A stretch of DNA of 40,490 nucleotides from the IMG/VR virus record IMGVR_UViG_3300009788_001437, positions 1 through 40,490 of that record; one strand, 5' to 3'. The DNA comes from a virus. Position numbers and translations under genes: made by a program. Below the pieces are notes generated by a model that was given only the letters and a program-made list of their open reading frames with translations, did no database searches and was not told where the DNA came from. This document shows, in pieces, positions 32,237 through 39,144 of this stretch; the first letter of the stretch is position 1; each line of letters opens with the position of its first letter.

Positions 32237-32697
32237 TAACTAGCACCAAACGTTACTGTCCAGTCTATTTTCAAAGTATCGTCTGCCCCCTTATTTACGC
32301 TTAGACCATCATTGTAAGTCATAAGTGTAGTTCGAGAAGTTCCCGATGCTTGAAATATTCCTGCTTCTGTTATATCAGTATTTGTTCCTACTCCTGCCCC
32401 CCAGAACCCTGAGTAAACAACATCGTTGTCATCTCCACCAGTTCCTTGAATCGTTCCAGACAAAGCCAATGTACTAATGTGATTTGCTAAATCGGTACTA
32501 CTTGCGCCTTGGCCAGTTCCAGAACCGATAGACATAAATCCTATTGCTGCTTCTCCCTGGTCACTTAATTGATCTGCGACGTGTACATCGAATAAGTTAG
32601 TAATCGTATTGTAAACTGTTCCAGAATCTTTTATATTTCCATCTAGGTCTCTTAATTCGTACTCTATTTTTCCTTTTATTCCTAATTTTTCTTCCAT
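32236..32697 (-). CDS. Tail/surface protein, family of 21302-21691
   Basis: 153 residues. FMSIGSGTGQGASSTDLANH, GFWGAGVGTNTDITEAGIF and a C-terminal LKIDWTVTF strand. The N-terminal KIEYELRDLDGNIKDSG strands are typical of phage proteins of this type. Shares its central layout with the gene at 21302-21691. Strong AGGAGG site. Confidence 0.65.
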   Translation of the reverse strand: MEEKLGIKGKIEYELRDLDGNIKDSGTVYNTITNLFDVHVADQLSDQGEAAIGFMSIGSGTGQGASSTDLANHISTLALSGTIQGTGGDDNDVVYSGFWGAGVGTNTDITEAGIFQASGTSRTTLMTYNDGLSVNKGADDTLKIDWTVTFGAS

Positions 32698-32716
32698 ATT
32701 ACCTCCTTTTTAACAT

Positions 32717-33088
32717 TTAAGCTAATACTCTTGTGAATTGTGTTTGACGTCCTATCTCTCTTAATTGAGATTCAGCTAGTTGCCTCCAAAATGAGGAACT
32801 TTGGACTTCGCCAGTTTCCTCCACGCTTAATTCACCGAGACTTAATTTTTCCCCACCTGCTTGTGCTTGTACGAAGTCTATCGTATCAGCCTTAGAAAGA
32901 TTTACTATTGGTGGTTGGAATTCTATAGAAATATTATTAGATCCAATAGATTCCCCCGTAAAATTTGCTACATGTTGTCTGTTCATGTCTACGACTGCAA
33001 CTAAGTTTGCTCCGCTTAGTCCAGTTGGTACGTTATTGAAACTAGTTTGAATAAAATTAGCTATTGAGCCGATTGTATCTAACGCCAT
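32717..33088 (-). CDS. 123-residue virion-type protein
   Basis: MALDTIGSIANFIQTSFNNV, strands NLVAVVDMNRQ and SIEFQPPIVN, and a C-terminal helix (FWRQLAESQLREIGRQ). Structural role inferred from its place directly below the capsid genes. TAATG junction. No family recognised. Confidence 0.6.
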   Translation of the reverse strand: MALDTIGSIANFIQTSFNNVPTGLSGANLVAVVDMNRQHVANFTGESIGSNNISIEFQPPIVNLSKADTIDFVQAQAGGEKLSLGELSVEETGEVQSSSFWRQLAESQLREIGRQTQFTRVLA

Positions 33089-33249
33089 TAATTAACCCCC
33101 GACGTTATAATTGTACCATCGCCTGTCACTCTTATTGGAATAAACTCTGTTCCAGATTGTCCAACCAATAAAGTTACTGTTACTGCCTGACTTCCAGTAA
33201 AACCACTAGTAGTACCAGACAAATTTATTAAATAATTTGGTGCTACCAT
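33088..33249 (-). CDS. 53-residue beta protein
   Basis: MVAPNYLINLSGTTSGFTG, then QAVTVTLLVGQSGTEFIPIR and VTGDGTIITSG. Fits exactly between flanking genes (TAATG junction at 33088). Beta-rich; it may be a small decoration or fibre protein. Confidence 0.6.
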   Translation of the reverse strand: MVAPNYLINLSGTTSGFTGSQAVTVTLLVGQSGTEFIPIRVTGDGTIITSGVN

Positions 33250-33250
33250 T

Positions 33251-33484
33251 TTAAGTTCCTGATATTAGTCTGTTCCAATCTGAACCTCCTTGTGCAATAC
33301 AGATATAAAAATCATTATTAGTTACATCATGTACAATATCACTTCCAACATTTCCTGTTAAAATATCTGTAGGATCTCCAAAGTGTGCTTTAATTGTCGT
33401 ACTAAATTCTAGTGCTGCGGCTGTTCCTACGCCCTTTCCCATTCCGTCGACAAGTCCTAATAGACTGCCTGCTTGTGTTGCCAT
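33251..33484 (-). CDS. 77-residue protein below the capsid gene
   Basis: Gly-rich N-terminus (GLVDGMGKGVGTAAALEF), then HFGDPTDILTGNVGSDIVHD and FYICIAQGGSDWNRLISGT. The last part resembles the DFYICIAQG-x-x-W strand pair of phage head or fibre domains. GGGAGG site before the ATG. Function unknown. Confidence 0.6.
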   Translation of the reverse strand: MATQAGSLLGLVDGMGKGVGTAAALEFSTTIKAHFGDPTDILTGNVGSDIVHDVTNNDFYICIAQGGSDWNRLISGT

Positions 33485-33590
33485 TTCTTTTATTCCTCCC
33501 TTTCAATTGTTATTGAATGTGATGTCTTGCGACTGGGGGTTATTGATTTTAGCAGAAGCCCCAAACTGCGTTTATTTAATTAGATTAAAT

Positions 33591-34445
33591 CTAACTACTT
33601 GAAATCTTAGAGATTGCCTTAGTTCGTAAAGCTGATACCGTAATTCTTTGAGTCAAAACTGCGCCTTCCATATCATAGGATGCTAAAGTTATGTTCTCCA
33701 TACTGATGTCTCTCGCGATTGCTATTGCGTAAGCCTGGGTTCTATCAAAGATATAACCAGATGTTGCTACTGCATTTGGTCCTGCGTTTGCACTAAATGA
33801 TGTTACATTTAATCCAAAAATAGTTCCAACTCGGCCTGTGCCCATCATTTGGGTGTTACCTGCCTTGTCAGCTTCTACAAAAGTATCAATATTCATTAAG
33901 TCAGAGTATTGCTCTTCTCCTAATAGATAATCCGTTGGCCTATAATCATTAGATCTTACATCAAATATAGACTCTACAATATTAGCGATGGTTATAGCTG
34001 CTCCACCTGCTGTGGTTGCGTTAGCTGTATCCAAAATTGCTAAAATTAAATCTGTCTCATTTTCTGCAAATCTTCGACCTGCGGCTCGAATGTTTCTTTC
34101 TAGTAAAGCTACTTGTGAATCTTCAATCATTTCTCTAGTGATTCTAATTGCTACACCGTATTTGATTGGTGTAAAACTAACACTATCGAAACTCATGTTA
34201 TCTAATGGAATTTCTGCCCCCTCACTAACTACTCGAACATCCATTGTATTTGGAGATTCTAAGTCTAGGTACATTGTGCTACCCTTAAACTCAGATGGTC
34301 CAATAACGAATGCTGCCATCTCTCTAGGAATCAAATTCTTTTCTGCCTCATCAATTACCTTTGGTAAAATCAATTGCGGAATAAGAGATTGTCCAGGTGT
34401 TCCGTCTGCCCTACTTATGTACTCGTTTAATTTTGTCATTACCAT
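33591..34445 (-). CDS. HK97-fold major capsid protein
   Basis: 284 residues. The N-arm PGQSLIPQLILPKVIDEAEK is followed by MYLDLESPNTMDVRVVSEGAEIP, SFDSVSFTPIKYGVAIRITREMIEDS (E-loop and spine helix), then helices and DRTQAYAIAIARDISM. This is the usual order of phage capsid proteins of the HK97 lineage. Two start codons (ATG at 34445 or 34439) are possible; no ribosome site, so coupling to the decoration gene is likely. Confidence 0.9.
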   Translation of the reverse strand: MVMTKLNEYISRADGTPGQSLIPQLILPKVIDEAEKNLIPREMAAFVIGPSEFKGSTMYLDLESPNTMDVRVVSEGAEIPLDNMSFDSVSFTPIKYGVAIRITREMIEDSQVALLERNIRAAGRRFAENETDLILAILDTANATTAGGAAITIANIVESIFDVRSNDYRPTDYLLGEEQYSDLMNIDTFVEADKAGNTQMMGTGRVGTIFGLNVTSFSANAGPNAVATSGYIFDRTQAYAIAIARDISMENITLASYDMEGAVLTQRITVSALRTKAISKISSS

Positions 34446-34446
34446 T

Positions 34447-34908
34447 TTACAAGTTTAGACTAACAAGCGTATAAAGTGCCGTTCCAGATGCGGATGATGT
34501 AAGTGCTCTTCCGATTGGAGTATCATTCAAAATTCCAGTTCCACTTTCAGTACCTCTATGATTCATTACTGCACCTGATTCGTTGTGTGTTACCAAACAA
34601 CCACCAGATACGATTTGACCTGCATAGCAAGCGTATGTACCTCGTGTTGCAACTGTTACCCACTCGTCTGAACCTGCATTGTTTAATGCAAGACCATTAC
34701 AAAGTTCGGATTTAATTGCCCCGATTGCAGTTATATCTTCAGATACGAAAGAGTTTGCTCCTGAAACTACTGTATTAGTTCCAGAAAACTGAACCCACTG
34801 ACCTCCAGAAATTGTCTCTAGTGCTTTAGCACTAATTGTTCTAGGTACGCCTCCATCCATAAGAGCTTGTGCTCCCAATGGATTACTTAAAATTGCTGCT
34901 GTTGCCAT
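34447..34908 (-). CDS. Capsid decoration protein
   Basis: 153 residues. ISAKALETISGGQWVQFSGT, an ALNNAGSDEWVTVATRGTYA strand pair and GRALTSSASGTALYTLVSL match the small beta barrel of the DUF2190-type head decoration proteins. Located between protease/scaffold and capsid genes, as expected. Confidence 0.75.
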   Translation of the reverse strand: MATAAILSNPLGAQALMDGGVPRTISAKALETISGGQWVQFSGTNTVVSGANSFVSEDITAIGAIKSELCNGLALNNAGSDEWVTVATRGTYACYAGQIVSGGCLVTHNESGAVMNHRGTESGTGILNDTPIGRALTSSASGTALYTLVSLNL

Positions 34909-35253
34909 TTAGTAAACGTATGACTTCCTCTGAATTCCAATTGAGTTATGTCCTTGTGTAAAGACATAACCTTCCTTTCCTTCAACTTCGTCTGATTCCT
35001 CTTCAGCTTCTTCCTCTTCTTCGGTTTCCTCAGTTTCTTCCTCTTCCTCTTTTGGTTCCTCTTTTACCTCTTCTTTTGGTTCTTCGTCAGCATCAGCTGC
35101 TTTTACCTTTATCTTCATAGCGGTATTAAAACCTCTTTCAAATGCAGATTCCTCAGCCTTTACTTCTGGTTCTGCCTCTACCTTTGGTTCTTCCTTAGTT
35201 TCCTCTTCTACTGGAGTCTCTTCAGTCTCAGTTGTTTTTTCTTCTTCTGTCAT
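34909..35253 (-). CDS. Internal in-frame scaffold protein
   Basis: A GGGGGG run lies six bases before an in-frame ATG (35253) at codon 175 of the protease gene. The resulting 114-residue product MTEEEKTTETEET... would be a separate acidic scaffold, as lambda Nu3 is made from inside the protease gene C. The start falls exactly at the domain border. Confidence 0.6.
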   Translation of the reverse strand: MTEEEKTTETEETPVEEETKEEPKVEAEPEVKAEESAFERGFNTAMKIKVKAADADEEPKEEVKEEPKEEEEETEETEEEEEAEEESDEVEGKEGYVFTQGHNSIGIQRKSYVY

Positions 35254-35775
35254 ATTATCCCCCCTTTCAGTTTTTGTTGAATTCTCATTTATTGAGTGTA
35301 ATTTGTAGGCATTGTTTAGTGCTACATTAAAAGTCGCTCCCCCGTCTGCTGGGACTGCCACAACGCTTAATTCTTTGAACTCTATATTGTGTGGGATAAT
35401 GTCGCCGTCTTCTGTTTCTTCAATGTCCTCTGGTCTTACGTGTGCGCCCACGCTGACGGTATTAAGTAGTCCGTCTTTGATTAATTGTTTGACTTTTGCA
35501 TCTTTTACTACTGCATTGAAGGGGATATTTCTTTGTACTTCGTCCCAGTGTGCTAAGTTGACTTTTCCAACGATTGAATCAACAGAATTATTGTGGTCTT
35601 TTAGTAAAGGAACACCTATTAATGTTCGTGCGGCTTTAGATAGTTCTTCTCCAATGAATTTGTGACCGTTTGTAGTGGTAGTTTCATTGATGGCAATTCC
35701 ATTTATAGTAAAATCTCCATCTAATTCAGCACTAGACTCAATTGGCACAAAGTACTCTAACATCAACTCTTCCAT
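34909..35775 (-). CDS. Prohead protease with C-terminal scaffold domain
   Basis: 288 residues. The protease (1-155) has H61 in LLKDHN, TVSVGAHV (106-113) and the serine S137 in KELSVVAVPA, the U35-type phage prohead protease pattern. Residues 175-265 are an extremely Glu-rich low-complexity scaffold; the end (GKEGYVFTQGHNSIGIQ) is ordered. It cleaves scaffold and capsid N-terminus during head maturation. The start may instead be the ATG at 35763. Confidence 0.87.
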   Translation of the reverse strand: MEELMLEYFVPIESSAELDGDFTINGIAINETTTTNGHKFIGEELSKAARTLIGVPLLKDHNNSVDSIVGKVNLAHWDEVQRNIPFNAVVKDAKVKQLIKDGLLNTVSVGAHVRPEDIEETEDGDIIPHNIEFKELSVVAVPADGGATFNVALNNAYKLHSINENSTKTERGDNMTEEEKTTETEETPVEEETKEEPKVEAEPEVKAEESAFERGFNTAMKIKVKAADADEEPKEEVKEEPKEEEEETEETEEEEEAEEESDEVEGKEGYVFTQGHNSIGIQRKSYVY

Positions 35776-35803
35776 TGTAAACTACTACTCTATAATAAAA
35801 AGA

Positions 35804-35837
35804 GTATTTAGTTATTGATTTGGGTAATATATATAAT
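35804..35837 (-). promoter_or_regulatory. Late-type promoter before the protease gene
   Basis: A 13-base AT motif (35825-35837, in the opposite orientation) lies 13 bases upstream of a possible TATA CTAAATAC (35804-35811), centred about 32 bases before the ATG at 35775. Weaker than the other promoters. Confidence 0.4.
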
Positions 35838-35843
35838 GTAAAA

Positions 35844-36209
35844 TTAGTCAATCCGGAGGGTTATGCTTACTTCAGTGTTGTTTGGACTCATTAAAGTGGG
35901 ATTCATTGTGCTTGGACCCATTACTTGGATGTCTAAAGTTTCGTCTAACTTAAATTTATCAAATTGGTCTTGTACTATTAAATTAGAAACTGCTCCTTGG
36001 AGTATAGCCCTTGGTGCGTAATAGTTTACTCCCCTTGTTTGAGATTTGTGAAATATTAAATATCCTAAACTACTTGTAATTGTGACAGACACTTCTTCAC
36101 CTGAATCGATTATGACACTATTTAACTTACCAGTAATTCTACCTGTTTGGAAGTCTGTATTTGGATTCATCTTGATTCTTATTTCTTTTTTACGGGGATT
36201 TTCAGTCAT
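35844..36209 (-). CDS. 121-residue virion-type protein
   Basis: Basic N-terminus, then beta strands (GKLNSVIIDSGEEVSVTITS, SNLIVQDQF) ending SITLRID. Contains PRAILQGAVSNL. Situated between portal and protease; possibly a head accessory protein. ATGA overlap with the previous gene. Confidence 0.6.
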   Translation of the reverse strand: MTENPRKKEIRIKMNPNTDFQTGRITGKLNSVIIDSGEEVSVTITSSLGYLIFHKSQTRGVNYYAPRAILQGAVSNLIVQDQFDKFKLDETLDIQVMGPSTMNPTLMSPNNTEVSITLRID

Positions 36210-36481
36210 ATTTCTACTCTCCTAATTATTCTTACTCGATTAGTTGTTTGGATGTTCTCTCCAGTTATACCTATATCAAATTCTCTTAGACCCATTAGTC
36301 CAGGGATTGTCCCTTGTAGTGCATTAGATCTACCTAAATTCATTTGTTTTGCGGCGCTTAGACCAATCTCTGGGATTACTTGTGTGCTTACTGAGCTTCC
36401 ACCAATTACTGCATATTGTAAATCTCCAATGCCTGGTTGGTAGGTTACTCTCTGTTTGGTTACTGGATCTAAGTATATCAT
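36206..36481 (-). CDS. 91-residue virion-type protein
   Basis: MIYLDPVTKQRVTYQPG, LGRSNALQGTIPGLMGLREFD and a basic C-terminus NRVRIIRRVEI. Unrecognised; ATGA junctions on both sides place it in the capsid operon. Confidence 0.6.
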   Translation of the reverse strand: MIYLDPVTKQRVTYQPGIGDLQYAVIGGSSVSTQVIPEIGLSAAKQMNLGRSNALQGTIPGLMGLREFDIGITGENIQTTNRVRIIRRVEI

Positions 36482-36633
36482 CCTTCTAAAAATGCCTTCT
36501 GATTTAATTTTATTTGTTTCATTTTATATTCGTGAATACATTGACCACAAATCCATAATCCATTAAGTAATGATATTGCACGCCTTTCTTCACACTTAGC
36601 ACAGAAAGGAATATTAGAATCAGTTAGTTGCAT
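36478..36633 (-). CDS. Zinc-ribbon mini-protein after the portal
   Basis: 51 residues from the ATG that overlaps the portal stop (TGATG). FCAKCEERRAI and LWICGQCIHEYK give two CxxC knuckles of one zinc ribbon. Role unknown; a small zinc protein after the portal-MuF gene might aid head assembly or DNA packaging. Confidence 0.7.
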   Translation of the reverse strand: MQLTDSNIPFCAKCEERRAISLLNGLWICGQCIHEYKMKQIKLNQKAFLEG

Positions 36634-38609
36634 CAGTCTACTAACCCGACCATACTGCATCTACACATACTATGGGCTGGAGGCATGTTTAGGCCGGCTA
36701 GACCTTCTCTTGTTTCAAATACTTGTCCGTCTAGTGCTTCACAGATAGGACAAGTCCTTTCGTCTAAAGCAGTTAGCCACCTATAAGATTTAATTTCATT
36801 TTCAAGATATAAATCTTTTAATCCTTGGTTTGCTAATCTGACTGTTTCTGTTCTGGCAATATTGATTGGTCTTTTATCTGCAGAAAGTGTTAATTTTTTT
36901 ACTCCATCTTCGTCGAATCTTACTCTATCTTTTAAGTTAATAGATCTACTTATGTCTCTCTCTATTTGTGTGATTGTTTTGTTCTTTCGGAAACCGTCTT
37001 TTAGGATAACCTTTAATTTGTTTACGTCTCTTTGGGGGAGTAATCCTTCGATTAATTGTTGTTCTGTGGTAGCGAGTAGTTCTTCGAATTTGTCTATTCG
37101 CAGGTTTCGTAGTATTTTGACTAAGTAATCTGAATAGTTAAAGCCTGCTAATTCTTTTACGTTAATATATTGAGATAACTTCATGTTACCTTTCTCTGCA
37201 TCTGTTAGGATAGGTTTACATTTGTGGACTAGGGTGACTTTTGCTTTTTGTTTGGCAGTTTTTTTAGCACCAGGTACTTCTGGTTGTTTGATTTTCTCCT
37301 CGTTCTTTCTGGCTAAGTCTTCTTGCTTTTTGAATTCTGCTTCTTCGGCATCTAATTTTTTACGGGCTTCTTCTGGAGTGGGTAACTTATCGACGACATC
37401 TAGTTCCATTATCTCTGCATATTCTATTTCTAGTGCGGCTCTTAGTTCTGGAGATAAATCCATTAGTTTTAATGTTTCTTTGACGATTGCTAATCTAGCA
37501 AGTTTTTCTTCTTCGCCTGGGAGTTCCCAAATAAACTCAACCTTATTGTCTAGCTTGGGGGAGTTATTTCTTAAGACGGGTCTAAGAATTTGGTCTTCTA
37601 CTATCTCTTCGATTAATGTTCTAAGTGAGTGAATGAATCTTAACCAACCCTTATCGTTTACTTTAGCGAGACCTTCTGGGTTGTTTGCTACTCCGATTAG
37701 ACTCATTGGAATCTTCATTGCTATGGCTAATTGTTCTAAATCGTGTTCTGCAGACTTAGTTAAATTATCTCCTATTCCTGCGAAATCGATTAATGTCATT
37801 TCTACGTTTGAATCAGTTACCCACTCAGTAGAATTGTTCATAAATTGTAAGTCTGATTTGAATGAATCCATATCGGCTTTTTTTACTTTTTGACCAGGTT
37901 GTCCTAACTTTACATGAATTGGTGCTCCTGCTTTTCGGCTTAATAGTTTGTGTCTATCTAATTCAGAACCGGCATAGTTTTCAATTGTTACTCTACTTGA
38001 CCAAAGTAATCCTCGTCCGTATGGATCTCCAGGTGTTTTGTTTATTGTCAAATGAGCGATTTGTTTAGGTTTAAATGGAATTGGTTTTTTGGTCGAATCA
38101 AATAACTTTAGTTTCTTTTTGAATTGATTGTATTCGATTACTTTTCCTTTCTTTGTTCGTTTGACATACATATCGTTAGCATTTAGAACTCTTAATTTGT
38201 CAATATTCTTCATATCTTCTAGGTCTAATTCCATGTAACCGTTTCCCTTAGAGACAGCCTCTTTAATCCATGGTCTTAGTTTTGATTTGAAGTTTGTGTC
38301 GTCTATGAATCCATCTAGAACTGCTTGGGCATTTTCGTCTTTGGTTTTAACATCAAAATCTCCGACTATTGCATCGGCTATTTTGTCGACCATTGCTTCG
38401 GCTATTCCAATATTATCAAGAATTTTATCTACTTGACAGAAATTGAATGGATGTTGTGCGCCTAATCCTTTTGGGAATCTTATTTGGATGTCATCGGTTT
38501 CTCCCTTAAATGCCTCAGCTATGATACTCTGTCTGTTCGCGTATTCTTCCTTAGTTACCGCCAAATAACAAGTTACCTCTTTTTCCCCTTCTTTAGACTT
38601 AAGTTTCAC
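36633..38609 (-). CDS. Portal protein fused to MuF/SPP1-gp7 domain
   Basis: 658 residues with a GTG start 25 bases from a TATA box and no ribosome site (leaderless). Residues 1 to about 400 are a phage portal (VDKIADAIVGDFDV, WIKEAVSKGNGYMELD, DPYGRGLLW). A Lys/Glu-rich linker follows near 430-450. The C-terminus has IARTETVRLANQGLKDLYL, ALDERTCPICEALDGQVF and PPAHSMCRCSM, the zinc-binding MuF (SPP1 gp7) signature. The dodecameric portal thus carries its own minor head protein. Confidence 0.9.
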   Translation of the reverse strand: MKLKSKEGEKEVTCYLAVTKEEYANRQSIIAEAFKGETDDIQIRFPKGLGAQHPFNFCQVDKILDNIGIAEAMVDKIADAIVGDFDVKTKDENAQAVLDGFIDDTNFKSKLRPWIKEAVSKGNGYMELDLEDMKNIDKLRVLNANDMYVKRTKKGKVIEYNQFKKKLKLFDSTKKPIPFKPKQIAHLTINKTPGDPYGRGLLWSSRVTIENYAGSELDRHKLLSRKAGAPIHVKLGQPGQKVKKADMDSFKSDLQFMNNSTEWVTDSNVEMTLIDFAGIGDNLTKSAEHDLEQLAIAMKIPMSLIGVANNPEGLAKVNDKGWLRFIHSLRTLIEEIVEDQILRPVLRNNSPKLDNKVEFIWELPGEEEKLARLAIVKETLKLMDLSPELRAALEIEYAEIMELDVVDKLPTPEEARKKLDAEEAEFKKQEDLARKNEEKIKQPEVPGAKKTAKQKAKVTLVHKCKPILTDAEKGNMKLSQYINVKELAGFNYSDYLVKILRNLRIDKFEELLATTEQQLIEGLLPQRDVNKLKVILKDGFRKNKTITQIERDISRSINLKDRVRFDEDGVKKLTLSADKRPINIARTETVRLANQGLKDLYLENEIKSYRWLTALDERTCPICEALDGQVFETREGLAGLNMPPAHSMCRCSMVGLVD

Positions 38610-38627
38610 AAATAACTAAGATAAAAG

Positions 38628-38638
38628 TTATTTATATA
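38628..38638 (-). promoter_or_regulatory. Late-type TATA box of the portal operon
   Basis: Minus-strand TATATAAATAA centred 24-25 bases before the GTG at 38609. The 13-base AT motif lies 12 bases upstream (38650-38662). Confidence 0.65.
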
Positions 38639-38668
38639 GATTGATTTATATTATATATATTATATTAT

Positions 38669-38803
38669 TCAATTATAATTTATCCTGCATGCCCAAACTC
38701 CGTCGTCCACTTTATATAACATTGAAGGAATCGTACCTTGTCGGACTAGTTCAGCCATTTGTTTGTAAGTGAATGCCCAAATTCCATTTGTTTCTATTTC
38801 CAT
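38669..38803 (-). CDS. 44-residue protein behind RNA element 2
   Basis: MEIETNGIWAFTYKQMAELV, then YKVDDGVWACRINYN: a strand, a helix and two strands. Compact, with normal composition. The ATG is four bases after the conserved 3-prime block of the RNA element and has no ribosome site, so its translation may depend on the RNA. It stops just before the late promoter. Function unknown. Confidence 0.6.
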   Translation of the reverse strand: MEIETNGIWAFTYKQMAELVRQGTIPSMLYKVDDGVWACRINYN

Positions 38804-38807
38804 TGTG

Positions 38808-39106
38808 ATTATAAATGATGTGGGCTTTCTTTCCCCATCTTTCATTTTACAGTGTTTCGTTCACCAAAGGTACTCCTGCCCACATCCCAGTTTACGACAA
38901 GGTGTCGTGCCGTACTTTTAAACGACCAATGCACACGGCAGGATTCGAACCTGCTCTCTACCTTTTGTGGAGGTACTATCCGTCACGCCACCACGTGCTA
39001 AGCTGTTAAGCCTAGTAATCGTATGCAATCAATGAGGGTCGTGGGCATTCGCGAGCACACCTCTCCTCGATGACTATGATACCCTAGAAGTTAGGGTTTA
39101 ATAATT
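38808..39106 (-). ncRNA. Structured RNA element 2 with tRNA-like T-arm
   Basis: Gene-free stretch of about 340 bases with its own strong promoter at 39127. It begins near 39106, close to hairpin ACCCTA-acttc-TAGGGT (39081-39097). Other perfect stems: CTAGGCT/AGCTTAG with one G-T pair, ACGACA-cct-TGTCGT, and the 9-pair GATGTGGGC / GCCCACATC closing a 52-base loop (38817-38825 with 38878-38886). The blocks 39019-39036, 38933-38957 and 38808-38826 are shared with element 1. Position after terminase and before the portal makes a packaging role worth testing. Confidence 0.65.
38930..39027 (-). ncRNA. tRNA-like module of element 2
   Basis: Perfect T-arm (38938-38954), identical to that of element 1, and an 8-pair acceptor-like stem TGCATACG (39020-39027) with CGTGTGCA (38930-38937), one pair being G-T. 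The interior is about 20 bases longer than a tRNA and folds as a 7-pair, 4-loop hairpin plus GTGG-t-GG/CC-t-CCAC, so neither a D arm nor an anticodon arm is recognisable. Confidence 0.6.
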
Positions 39107-39126
39107 TAATCAATTAAGGTATTTAA

Positions 39127-39136
39127 CCTTTATAAA
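39127..39136 (-). promoter_or_regulatory. TATA box of RNA element 2
   Basis: Minus-strand AATCCCAACA then TTTATAAAGG, just past the terminase stop. Same core as the promoters at 6948 and 13538. Nearest coding start is over 300 bases away. Confidence 0.75.
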
Positions 39137-39144
39137 TGTTGGGA

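Noticed and set aside
33485-33590. Hairpin terminator between the capsid gene and the next gene
   Set aside because: TGGGG/CCCCA can pair, but with a 20-base loop and no T-run; too weak to annotate.
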